Shown here: in pieces, positions 46,321 through 57,540 of the stretch | Position numbering within the stretch: the stretch's first letter is position 1 | How the letters are laid out: each line of letters opens with the position of its first letter | Source of the DNA: Pholis gunnellus | Lineage: Eukaryota > Chordata > Actinopteri > Perciformes > Pholidae | Assembly: GCA_910591455.2 (NCBI GenBank) | Contig: OU342821.1 | Span: 16,133,787 to 16,197,786, forward strand | Reading direction: 5' to 3' | DNA length: 64,000 nucleotides | Translations under genes and position numbers: made by a program | The notes under the pieces: model-generated | What the model was told of the DNA's origin: nothing | The model's database searches: none | Seen by the model: only the letters and a program-made list of their open reading frames with translations

Positions 46321-47539
46321 TTGATTGGGCAAAGCTTAGTTGTGGTCCAACGAAAGGTCGAACTCGTGGCGTTGTGTCCACACTTACAAAAAAACACATG
46401 CTTTACTCAAGACCAAAACTGCTTGTGTGGAATTGAGAATGTTGCCTAAACATTTGTTAGTGCAGTTATTTTTTTAAACAAAGTTGTCAACATAACCTAC
46501 TGTCAAGGTCTGGAAGGACTTTCCAAGAGAAAGTGGAAACCGGGTCTGCAGAGCAGGAAAGCCACCAGGACCCCCCCCAAACCGCATGTACAGTTCAAGG
46601 CCTGCACATACACAGACACACACACACTCATAACACAGCCTGCAGAGATTGTTAATGTGAGGTCGAGGGGTCGGTAAACTGCATGTGGGTGGTGCAGTGC
46701 TCTAATGAATGCCTCCCCTCAGAGACACGCATCTCTGCAGAGCAGGACTCATCAAACCAGAGAAACATTTCATTCCGAATGTTTACGCTCACAAAACAGG
46801 TCTGGGGCTCCGCAGCCTTGGCCACTGATTTAAAGGGAGGCTCAGCGGGAGTTACTGTCCCAACTGATGAAAGAAACGATTGTCATTTTGATGTTGCACG
46901 TTTGTGCACATGTATCATTCATGAGAACATACAGTGTGCGGTCTTATACATGAGTGTACAATCCTTATAGTATCTTGTGAGTTTTCATGTTCAGATCAGA
47001 GGCTCAGTGTTCATGTGGCCCAACAGCCCACGTTCATTTACGTAGAAGCGGTAACCTCAAGGACAAACCCTCTTTTTTTTGACGACATCTGTGGTTTCTT
47101 CTCCTTTCCCTTTTTGTAAACTCCATATTCTTTCCTATGAGGTTTTGGTAACTTTGCCAAGCCAGTAGTTTGTGCTCGTCGTACAGTGCCGTTTGCCTTT
47201 GACTGCTTGTGTTTTAATTATACATTAAATAGCTTTTAGCTGATCTTACAAAAAGAACTCCATCTGGATGAAATCAAGTGTACATTAAACATAACATATT
47301 TCAGTACAGTTTTCTATGTAACAGTTCTGCAACAGTGAACACGTACAGCTGAAGACTTCTCATAGTGTTAAAAACCTTGATTAAAATTATTTTGGATGAC
47401 ACAAACATTTATTCAGCAGGCATGCCATCTTGCTGAGACATTATTCACACTCTCTGTCTGTACAGGAGACATTGAGTCTGTACCCTGAGGTTATGATACA
47501 GGTGAACAACCTGTATATAACTGCCAGGGCCATAGCCAA

Positions 47540-48180
47540 CGCCATTAGTCCAAAAGCCATAACTAGCGGCTCTGTGAGGCTGCACTTTCTTTTTCTTTGA
47601 GCTAAATGCTAACCGTAGCACACAAACATGTTTACAATCATGATGTTAACATGCTGATGCTAAGTAGGTATAAGGCTAGGTATCATGCTAAAATTTCGCT
47701 CGAGTTCGTCATTTTGGCCGCCGACATCTTGGTTTTCTGCAACCAGGAGTGACCCAAAAGGGTGGAATTAAATACAACCAAACACTGAATAAGATAGGTG
47801 ACCAAAAACACTTTAATGAACCCTTTGAAAGGGTTAAAGGTAATAACTACTGATATAACTAAATCAAGTGAGAAGTAGGGTCATTTTCTCAGACTTCTAT
47901 ACATTCAGACTTCTTTTTGCAGCCAGAGGAGTCGCCCCCTGTTGGCCAGTATAAAGAATGCGAGTTGAAGGCGCTTCCGCATTGGCTTCACTTTTCAGTA
48001 TCAGAGGTTGCCGCCTGGGCATTATTGAAAAAATTACGATTGTGACCTGATGATGGCGCTTGAGAAGAAGTTATTAGGGTTCATGTCTGTACAAAATTTC
48101 ATGGCGCCCATTTTATAGTCTGTAACCAACTGAAAGACTCAGACCTGCGATGCTAGCATAGCTAAAAATATCAGAATCAC
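47540..48180. repeat. Composite dispersed repeats
   Basis: Several recognisable fish repeat blocks: GAGCTAAATGCTAACC near 47599; GTCATTTTGGCCGCCGACAT near 47709; GAGTCGCCCCCTGTTGGCCA at 47930-47949 with CGCTTCCGCATTGGCTTC after it; and CCTGATGATGGCGCTTGAGA with CAAAATTTCATGGCGCCC at about 48043-48110. They look like pieces of at least two families inserted into each other. Confidence 0.6.
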
Positions 48181-49490
48181 CAAATAATTACTATGTAATA
48201 ATTATGTAATTGCAAAGTGAAAACTCCTATAAGTCATTATATGCTCCCCAAATTTCCAAGAATACTTCCAAGGCTCTTGGTGTCCTGAATGTCCTTCTTA
48301 CACTTCAGGCAGCTGGTTGGCTTTTAGTCCTACTTCTGTAGTTGTACTCCAGTGGGCGGGGCCTGTCGGTGTACTGAGGCACTGAATGATTTATCAAAGG
48401 GATCCTCAGTCACTGCTGTCAGGATCAGTGCTGGGTGGAGGCTCAGTCTGTAATAGAGCATATCAGATCGCATGTTATTAGAGACTTGTAGTGTATTTGT
48501 TGATGGGCTCTGGTGGAGTTATGTGGTATCTTTCCCTCTACTTTGCCTTGTATGCTCACTGCCAGATGATCAAGATATCTGCCAAAACTCTAATGCTCCA
48601 CTGTTCCCTTTCAGCTACTTATTAGCTTTACAACTATTTTTAGTTTTGGTATTTATTTTCAAAAGCATTGAAATCCAAAATGCATTTAATCTGCAATTAA
48701 GACGACAGACGATGAATTTAGATAAGTTCTGACTTGTTTTATAGTTTATTTGTATCACCATTAGTTGTTACCTCGGCAACAAATACTCTTTCTGTGATCT
48801 GTATAAACACTATATGATGTATTAATGACAACTAATTTTTACATTAACACAATGTAAAGTAAATAAAACAGTTACAATATCACCATTTCAGCCACCAAAA
48901 TATAATTAAATCAAAACATAACAATTGACTTAATTAATTTGCACATCAATATTTATAATATTCAATTTTATATACTACACTTTAAGTAAATGGTTAAATA
49001 TTCGTACTATTCCATTATGATTTGGCGCTTTTCCCACTCGTGACAGGAAAGAGTTAAAGAGCGAGAGAGAGCACAAGTTTCAAGTGTTTTACAGGGAAGC
49101 TTGACTTGTAATATCAGTTATTATACAACCAGGTTTCCCAATAAAACCATCTTCTCATGCAACACATCTCATTACAGCTTCCTCCTCAACAGCTCCACAG
49201 GATATCAGTGTCCTGAATCCATGACCGTGCCAAGGATAGCTGTCGTTAGGCATGTATATCAAACCTAACCTAACTTTTGTGGTTGCGGTTTAGACATCCA
49301 ATAGAGCACACTGACCACAGATTTATACTAGGCCTACTATTTTAGTGTGACTATTTGTACTAAGTGCATCCTACGACCATGTCCTTCTATCATGTTGTTT
49401 TGTGGTCAAAACCTCACACAGTAGATCTTTTCCCTAAGCATGGCATTCATTTGGTTGTAGATCCTGAAGGTAAAGGAAGGAAGGAAGGAC
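48181..49490. other. Intergenic, no gene seen
   Basis: AT-rich DNA with no recognisable coding exon or repeat beyond short low-complexity runs. Confidence 0.45.
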
Positions 49491-49494
49491 GCAA

Positions 49495-49885
49495 AAGTTC
49501 CACATTTTGTGAAATATGCTTTTTTTAATTTTCTAGCTGAGAGCATTGATGCCACAGTCACATCTGTCGGTTATGAAGCCGCAGCCTACTAGCCTAGTTT
49601 AGCACAACGATTGGAAATAAGTTTTGTCCCTTTTTGTTTAATGTTGACATAAATTAAAGTGTAAAAATGACAAGTCACTGGCCGCAACCCTTAACTCTAC
49701 TGGTTATCTGAACGAATTGAATGAATTGTCATTTTTGTACAGTTTAAACAAACGAGATAGAACATGTTCATTATTGTGTTACCTTTGGACAGAGCTAATC
49801 TAACCAGCTGGCTGTATCATTGTATATAATGGACATATGTTACTAATCGCTCTCTCTACGCAAAAATATCAAACTAGTCCTTTAA
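49495..49885. repeat. Dispersed repeat (GTTCGACATTTTGGG family), diverged copy
   Basis: Contains TTCCACATTTTGTGAAATATGC, GAAGCCGCAGCCTACTAGCC, AGTGTAAAAATGACAAGT and, inverted, CTAACCAGCTGGCTGTATC with CAAACTAGTCCTTTAAA near the end. Strongly diverged. Confidence 0.55.
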
Positions 49886-52700
49886 ATAGTTTAAGAGTCA
49901 GGAGAGCGAAGCATCTTGTGGTCACTTGAGATCATTTCCTCTTAGGTGCCCTGCGGAGCATAAACAGCCAACTAAATAACTGTAGGCAATTGTTGCCATG
50001 AACTAATAAACTATTTTAATGTTACACTCATTCTAAAATTATACATGCAATCAAAACAGTGTTTCACAGTCAGTTTAAGTGAGTTTAGTGTGTGATTGGA
50101 TCAATTGGATTTCCTTCACTCTTATCAAAAAGGCCTGTGGTTAGAAGCTTTACCTTAAGTGTCTGTAACTCTCTGGTTGCTTTCTAGCGACAGCAGTCGT
50201 CTTGAGGGAAGTGTACCTCAAGCTAAGGTCAGTGAAGCAATCTTCTCTATTTCTGCTGGCCCCAGATCAGTGGTCTCATTGTCCTCCCTCAGAATGTGAT
50301 CTTAATCTGACCTGAATAGAGTTTTGTTTCAAGGAGGACTTTCAACCAGCCAGACGCGAGACACACTGCAGTAAGCTGCTTTTCCACTGCGAGGGAGGTT
50401 TTCATAGCTCTGAGATTTGCATCTTCTGCTAGTCAGCGGGTTTTACTGGTGTCTTTTATCTGTGGGGATCTAGCGGATCTTATAATACTTTTTATTGGTC
50501 TTCTTGCCAGAACTTTATCTTTTGTTTATAATGGTCTTTTACTGAAATTCCTCTTCAGTTACATTTTTATTTGAAGGAGTTTTCAGTGGATGTTAACAGC
50601 TTCAGAAAAAAATGTCTGTTCATATACAGTCTATGGTCTGTGTAGTCCATTGTCTTGAGAAGCTGCTTTTCTGTAATGATAGCTCTGACTTGGTGTGCTC
50701 AGCTATGCGAGTTCTATTCATGTACCAAATGTTTCTGTCTGTTGGATCAGGGTCCAGAGAACTGGTTTTAGGATTATCATATTTTTCTAACCCTCTTATT
50801 TACTCCCTTGTTTGTTCTTCTTTTAATCCTGGAAGACGCTTTCTCACTTTCATTGCTCTCCTTCTCACAGCCTTTTGCACGTCTGCATCCGGACACCAGA
50901 GACAGAGAGACTGGACAGACCAGGCGCTATGAGCAGAGTCTGTTTCCTGTGGCTCCGTGGATGTTTTAGGGCCCGGTGTGATGTTGCTGCCCGGTCCACT
51001 CCTCGCTGGTCAGCTGCTATGTTAAGAATGCTGGATGTGCATCTCTATTTTCAAGTCAAAGGGTCTTCACTCATCTCATCTGGCTTTCATCCATGACAAC
51101 CTGCCCACTGCCGGGAGAACAGCTCATTCTTAGGGGCACTTATCCCATTTTACACATCACAGATCACTTTGCTTGTCCTGAGGAGTATTAGTCAGCTCGT
51201 GAAAACATTTGCATAATGAGGGAGCTTTCCAAAGTCTGAAAGTATTCCTGACAGGCCGACATCCTCAACCCTGATTTAGGTTATCATGGATTGGGCTGGA
51301 GGACTTTAAACAGAAAGCGTAACGCGCTGAAATGAAAGTTGTTTCCATTTACCATTCTAATGAAAGAAGCTATCCTGTTGTCAATATGTACAGGTATGTT
51401 TGTTAGAATATGTGATTAATTAGGGGTATTACTTTATGTCAGAAACAGGGTGAATATGAAGCATGAATGAGGCATGATTTCATATTCACCCTGTTGTATG
51501 ATCCATGAACCATTTATGTTCTTCATTTTTTTATTTTAAAGAAAATGTGTCACACTAGAAAATACACTACTGCTAGAAGCAACATAGATGGAAAGTTACA
51601 ATTTCATTTGGTGTAGTTTTTTTTATCGTAAAGGTTTTCCATATATTGTGGTTCTTTTGTAAACATCAAAAACACATTTTTATTCCACAAGAAGGTTGGG
51701 GAGTCCAGCTGGCATTGTCTTTACACTGACCACAAGCTGCCCAAGGATGTATAACAGTGTATGGAAACTGGATGAGTGATGGAGTTTAAAAAGTAGAACA
51801 GAGAAAATGGCAAGATGATGATGATGATGAGAGATAAGTACATGTATGAGTAAAAGTATGAGTTTATGAATATCCAGGGTTAAGAAGGTACTGTTTGTAA
51901 AGGTCTTTTGTGTTTCAATCTGGTTACTTAAAATGCATTTCCTATCCCTATCCTATAAAAGTCAAGTTATACCAGTTCTTGTGCTGGCTGTGCAAGTATG
52001 AGTTGTATGAGTATGGGTTGCAATATTTAGCCTCAGGGGTGCCACTTCCTTTGATGCTTGTTTACAGTTTATGTTACGCATAAAGTGTGGACGCACCGGG
52101 CGCACCCATGTGCATTCCTGCTGACCCTGTGGCAGACTGAAGGTAGTCTTTTAATGGCAGGAAGGGCTCCACCCTTATAAGTACAAAGTTGAAGATTTTA
52201 TGAATACAATACGTTGGATGCTGTATGTACTCGTTTCAGTAAATGAGCCTTAATTTCATGTCACACGTTTCAACCCTCTAACAGCGGTGCTGTTTCTGAC
52301 CATCGAAGGCCAAAGGCTATGATCTAGCTGTGTCAAAATATTCCCATATGGCAACTTTAACGTTAGCTGCAACATTTTCAAAGGATCAGACAAAGAACTT
52401 GATGGTGGAGTTGTTTCCAGCACTGCACAAGCTACCTGATCAAGGTAACAAAATGCAGTATTTCAAGGTTCTTTTTCCAATCTGTAAATGGATGTGACAA
52501 ATGTGGAAGGTACATTTTTTTTTGGAATGGGGAATTTACCTGAAGCACAAGACCTGTTGTTAGATTCCTGAAGCCTCTGGATTAACGTATCCCCAAACAT
52601 CACCAATGGATTGACACCTTGTGGACACCGTGTGCACCCGAATTATCATAAACAATGTCGTGGTGTGTCATGAAAATATCGGCAGAGTAGGTTGTCATCC
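49886..52700. other. Intergenic with one strong hairpin
   Basis: No supported gene. A 17-bp perfect inverted repeat with an 18-nt loop lies at 51444-51495. A short ATG ATG ATG microsatellite lies near 51815-51830. Confidence 0.45.
51444..51495. repeat. Perfect 17-bp inverted repeat (hairpin)
   Basis: AACAGGGTGAATATGAA at 51444-51460 is exactly complementary to TTCATATTCACCCTGTT at 51479-51495, with an 18-nt loop. Confidence 0.9.
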
Positions 52701-52739
52701 AATTTACTAAATCTCCCTCTACAGGTGTCAGCAAAGCAT

Positions 52740-53020
52740 TGTTACCACTTTAAACATGAGAGTTACTTTGCGTTTCAATACCCATGCTACCATACAATTT
52801 AGTATACCAAAAGAAATACTTGATATGTCCCAATACATGCTATTGTAAATACAGTATGCCAAAAAATACCAGGATAAGGTATGTCTTAATTGAATGCATA
52901 GTGCATGCATCAGTGCATCCTGCAGTACTAAAAGTTAAAAGAAAAAGTATGCAATACGGAAAGCGTGGTTATTTTAAGTTCACAAACATTGAGTGTAAAG
53001 CAACTAATACATACTGCTAT
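52740..53020. repeat. Probable MITE-like repeat with AGTATGC motifs
   Basis: Repeated short motifs on both strands (AGTATACCAAAAGAAATAC, ACAGTATGCCAAAAAATACC, AAAAAGTATGCAATACGG). They resemble a fish repeat that carries many AGTATGC-like words. Ends not defined. Confidence 0.35.
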
Positions 53021-56000
53021 CTACTTCATGTGGTCTAGCAGATAAATAGTACTCATTTACACACCCACGTTCACACACACCAATGGCAGCTCGCTACCAT
53101 GAAGGTATTGGCCTAACCACTGGGAGTAATTGGGGTTCAGAGCAAACAGCCATTACTGCAAGTATAGTCAATCATATTAATTTGGATGTAACATTAATAG
53201 AACATGCAACAGGATTGAAGTGTATTGTGTGTCATCCTTTTCTAAGGTAAGTTTGACATCAATTAAGTACTGTGCAAATTACCAAAAGGGATGCAGCTGT
53301 TTGCCACATATGAGCACGTAAAAAACATACATGTTCACTTAGCGAGAAGTACCCTGTGCAGAACAGAGCGAGCATTTGATCCAGTGGTGGGGGCCGTATT
53401 TTGAGGACTCCATGCAGACGATCACTAATCATGTGAAGGAAGGAGCCTCGTACACAGAAGGTGCTTTCGATGTTTATGTGTCGGAACGTAAACAGATGAG
53501 AAAGTCGACAGGCCCTGCTTGGGGTAGAGGAAGGAGTTAAAAGGCTCATCTTTCATCTCTAGTTAAATGAAGCCTTTTGATGGATGTTTTCTGTGAAACG
53601 AGTCTCAGTGATGCCTTAGTGAGTGCCCTTCATAAGGCAGAGCCCTGGCTCCACACAGGCCTGCTGTTCTACTGGGAGGCAAACACGAGGAATTCTCAAA
53701 AGTCCATCTGTCTCTTCCTGACCTGTTTGGATTTCTGCAGGAAGTTCAGCTAGAGAATATAGGTGTGACTGTACTATGATATTAATGAGTTTTGTAGAAA
53801 GGCCCCATTCAAAATAGGCCATGAAAAAAAGGAGAAAAAAACCCGGCCCCACCGGGACTTCATGTGAGCTTGCATCCTGCCTGCCTCTGGGAGGAGGAAG
53901 GAGTGAAATCAAACTTTATAAACTGCACACTTATCTTCTATTTCAGTCGCTGGAACCAGAAACAGCACAGGACAATTGTCCGGGTGCCAGTTTTTTTATG
54001 GATGAAATAACATTTTGTCCCGTAACCGGAAGCAAAAAGCAGAAATAAAAAAGTAAAGTGCGCATGAACTCGGAAAAGAAGATATAGTAAATAGACATAG
54101 ACGAAGAGAATTGGCCAGAGGCTTTTTTTACAGACTCCAGCTTTAGACAAGCCTGTAATTAAGGTTTGGTTTACTGGGACAAGTGTGGCGGTTTAAGCCA
54201 GAAGGCTTCATATGAGACAAGGCTGCATAAGACTGAATCCTTGTTGGGAAATGACAGTGGCCTCCGCCTGCTTGCTGGCACCAAAAATACACAGCTGGAG
54301 ATGGCTAAGCATTGGGTTTGGGAACGTATATATAAAGTTAATTATTGTATATGCTCAAAGAAAAATATAGTAGGCTGTTGCTAGCTTCTAATTTTCTTTC
54401 TGTCTCTCGACTATTAGACTTTCAGTTAACAAGCCCTCTCCATGTAAGCGGATTATTGGATTTGTTCATTCGATTCTTCTTTTGGAAATATTGCATTTTT
54501 TCCCACTGTTTTTAAGGTCATATGCAACTTGTTCTGATTTATCTACAGAAATCTTGTTGTAATATTTAACTGTGTTTTGTGCCAAGCTGCACTACTCCAG
54601 ATCTAACGAACTGATTCTGCAGCATGCATTATGCACATAGAGCCACCAGAGGTAGCATTGTTCTTCTGTGGGCCTGTCACTCTCGAGCATCACATGAACA
54701 TTTGCAGGCTGATCTGTGACATGAAAGATGTATATTTCAGTTTTCCTGAGAAGATTCAGCATGTTCAACGCAGGTTTCGAAGTTTGAAATGCTGGTTCGT
54801 CTGTCAACGGAAGAAACGCATCTTATTCCTCCCACACTTCCCCCTCCACGTAAGGGGTCGCACATTTTATGTTGTGGCGTGGGCGCAGTCACCAAACCTT
54901 CATTTACCTGGATCCAGGACAAATGGAAGATAGTGACAGGTTGTCTCATGAAATGAAAGAAAGGGGATCCATCTAATTAGAGAGGAAGTGAGTGGGAGAT
55001 TAGAGGGACAACAATAACGATGGGAGGAGATATCTAAGTAAGATAATCATATAAAAGTGACAAAGAGCACATGAGAGGCAGCACTGTGCCCTCCTTCTCC
55101 TCCTCTAGACCTTGGAGCAACTAACTATGAATCCAGCTTTTGTGATGTAACAGTGTATTGACCCTTGGAGGGGCCCCAGACCAAAGAGGGTGTTTACTCG
55201 AACACGCAAGGAGCTCTAAGCCTTTCACAGCCTCCTGTTCTCCGAGAGGGCCAGCGCTCGTTGACTGCCACTGGAAATGGCACTGGTCTTTCCTTGGCTC
55301 CCTCCCTCCCACAGAAATAACAGAGAGGTGCATAGAGACTGTATTCAATGTAAGTATAAGTCACTCCACCTCCAGTCGGTCACATGTGCCAGAGCCGCAG
55401 ATTAAAATGGCTCCATGTACAGTGTGAGTCCAGTCCAACACAAAGCAAGTCATGAGCTCTGAGAGATTGTTTGTTTGTAGGAGAATCTTACTGTCTGTCA
55501 TTAGCCGGGACATAAAGACCAATTCCCTCTTTAATTGTACATAGTGTATTATCACGACGTAGAGGATCACAGTGGGAGCTGATGTCATGTCTTGAAATAT
55601 CCCAGAGGTTAGACAAGCCTGCCTTAGATCAATGAATGGACTGTGAAAAAGCACTGTATGATCCATCAGTTGAGATTCATGTTTATTTTTTCTTTCTTTT
55701 GAGGGAAGTACTTAAGTCTCAGTTGAACCAGTGTCACGAGCTGACAAGGGAGATGCTGATTATTGTGCAACAGCATGAAGATGCAGGAAAAAGTACACTT
55801 GTTGTTAATTTCTCTACATATAAATCTGCTTAACAACAACTTAAATAATGCATTTAGTTTGTTTTCTGATCACTATTTAGTCACTATCAGTGTGTTTGTT
55901 GTCCAATACTGTTTTTACAGTTCAAGATCTTCAAACAGTTGGAAGTGTGTTTAGCTTGCTAGGTAGCGATGCACCTGCACACATAGTGAGGGCAGAAGAG

Positions 56001-56179
56001 TAACATTTGTTAATTAGCACCGAGTCTGCTTTTAATCAACTCAAATATTTTGTCATCCTCCAATCCAAAAGCCTTCAGCCCTTTTCACAGATGTCTTTGT
56101 GGGCACATCATGTTGGGCTTACGCTTCCCACCCAGCAATTCTCCCTGCTTTCTCACAGAGTCTCTGCATCCATTCTGCT
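53021..56179. other. Intergenic, no gene seen
   Basis: Open frames of 60-100 codons occur on both strands but none shows a family motif, conserved-looking peptide or splice-site pair. Confidence 0.45.
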
Positions 56180-56221
56180 CCCTGTGAGAGCATTTATATG
56201 CATTTATATGCTCTCACAGGG
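56180..56221. repeat. 14-bp inverted repeat around ATTTATATGC tandem
   Basis: CCCTGTGAGAGCAT at 56180-56193 is exactly complementary to ATGCTCTCACAGGG at 56208-56221. The loop carries a direct repeat of ATTTATATGC. Confidence 0.88.
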
Positions 56222-56404
56222 ACGTGCTGCTGTGCATTCCTCTTGCAATGTGAAAATACTTCACTTATCTTACAGCAAAAGCACTAAAAATAAGGCTGTA
56301 AGGACAGATGAACGGTTTTGTTTATTTCTGTGGGTTCTGAAGAACAGCACAACAACAAGACCAATAGTTAACAGCCAAGTGGCTCTGTGGGGCTTCACCT
56401 ACAG

Positions 56405-57540
56405 CAGTGCTTTGAGCTAAATGCTAACATCAGCATGCTAACATGCTAGCAGTGACAATACTAACATACTGATATTTAGCAGGTGATATTTACAATGTTC
56501 CCCATCTTTAGCTAAAGTTTGCTTATTAGCACTAAACACAAATTCCAACTGAGCCCGGTTGGAATGTCCTCAGTTTAGCAGGCATTTGGTCATGAAGCAA
56601 AGCTTTTGGACATTTTACTTGATGACTGTAGCAAAACCCTCCTGCTGCTCTATTCTTCCTCTACCTGCCTCCTGGATGGGCGGGGCCTCGGAGTCAATGA
56701 AGGCAGCCAGCTCACCTGTGTCAAGCCCTTTTGAGAAGCTGGCTTAATGTGGATGCCGTATCCCTCCAATAAATCATCTATTTATATGATATGCAGGTTT
56801 CCTCTGGTTTAAATGCATTCATAGCAGTTTTAGTATTTATGATTTGTTTGCTGTACTAAGTTATTTCCTTATTCCAAGGTTTATGTAGTAATTGTATTTA
56901 AAGTTAAATTGCCGTTGTTGGATAATTATTTAGAGTTATGTCTAGATTTATCCCCTTTGTTATCCCTTTTTTCTGTTTTCTGTTAGATAAACTATGCAAT
57001 GTTAAAATATTGGACGTGAATTACTGCCTTCGCTCATCTGTCCAAACAGACAAGCCATTGAGTTGGTAATAATCCTGGAACCAGAGGAGAAATCAGTATT
57101 CCTTCAAACATCTGTTCTTCTAAATATTCTTAAATAATGGCACAAGATAAAAGTCAAGGAATACCCAAAGGAGGATTCAAATATCTGTACCAAATGTCGT
57201 GCCAATCCATCACATAGCGGTTGAGAAATTTCTCTCTAAACCAAAAATATTAACCTGCTGGTGGTGCTACAAGTCGGGGGTTCACCACCACCACAAGGAC
57301 AAAAAAGTTGCCTGTTCATCTGGTAGATTAGATCAACTATTTCGCTCCACCCAATGAAAACTCTGAACTTTAGGGACTTAGAATATCTGAAACAAATTTA
57401 ATTCATCCAGCTGTCATGATATTTCACCCTGACCCACAAACGTTAACCTGCATTACAGGAAATGAATAGTTAAGATATGTTAGTCTGGAACAAAGTGGAG
57501 GTCCAACTGACCAACCAACAGACTAACATTGCCATCCTCA
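56405..57540. repeat. Dispersed fish repeat, split in two parts
   Basis: First part about 56405-56620 (GAGCTAAATGCTAACATCAG, GCTAACATGCTAGCAGTGAC, ATTAGCACTAAACACAAATT, GGCATTTGGTCATGAAGC). Second parts about 57195-57250 (AATGTCGTGCCAATCCATCA) and 57385-57540 (AACAAAGTGGAGGTCCAACT, CTAACATTGCCATCC). The order fits one old copy interrupted by about 0.55 kb of unrelated DNA. Similar tails occur at 27750-27790. Confidence 0.6.

Noticed and set aside
50612..50932. A 106-codon frame with SNPLIYSL, like the NPxxY motif of GPCR helix 7.
   Set aside because: Upstream residues show no other receptor helices or motifs and there is no receptor sequence nearby, so the match is probably accidental.
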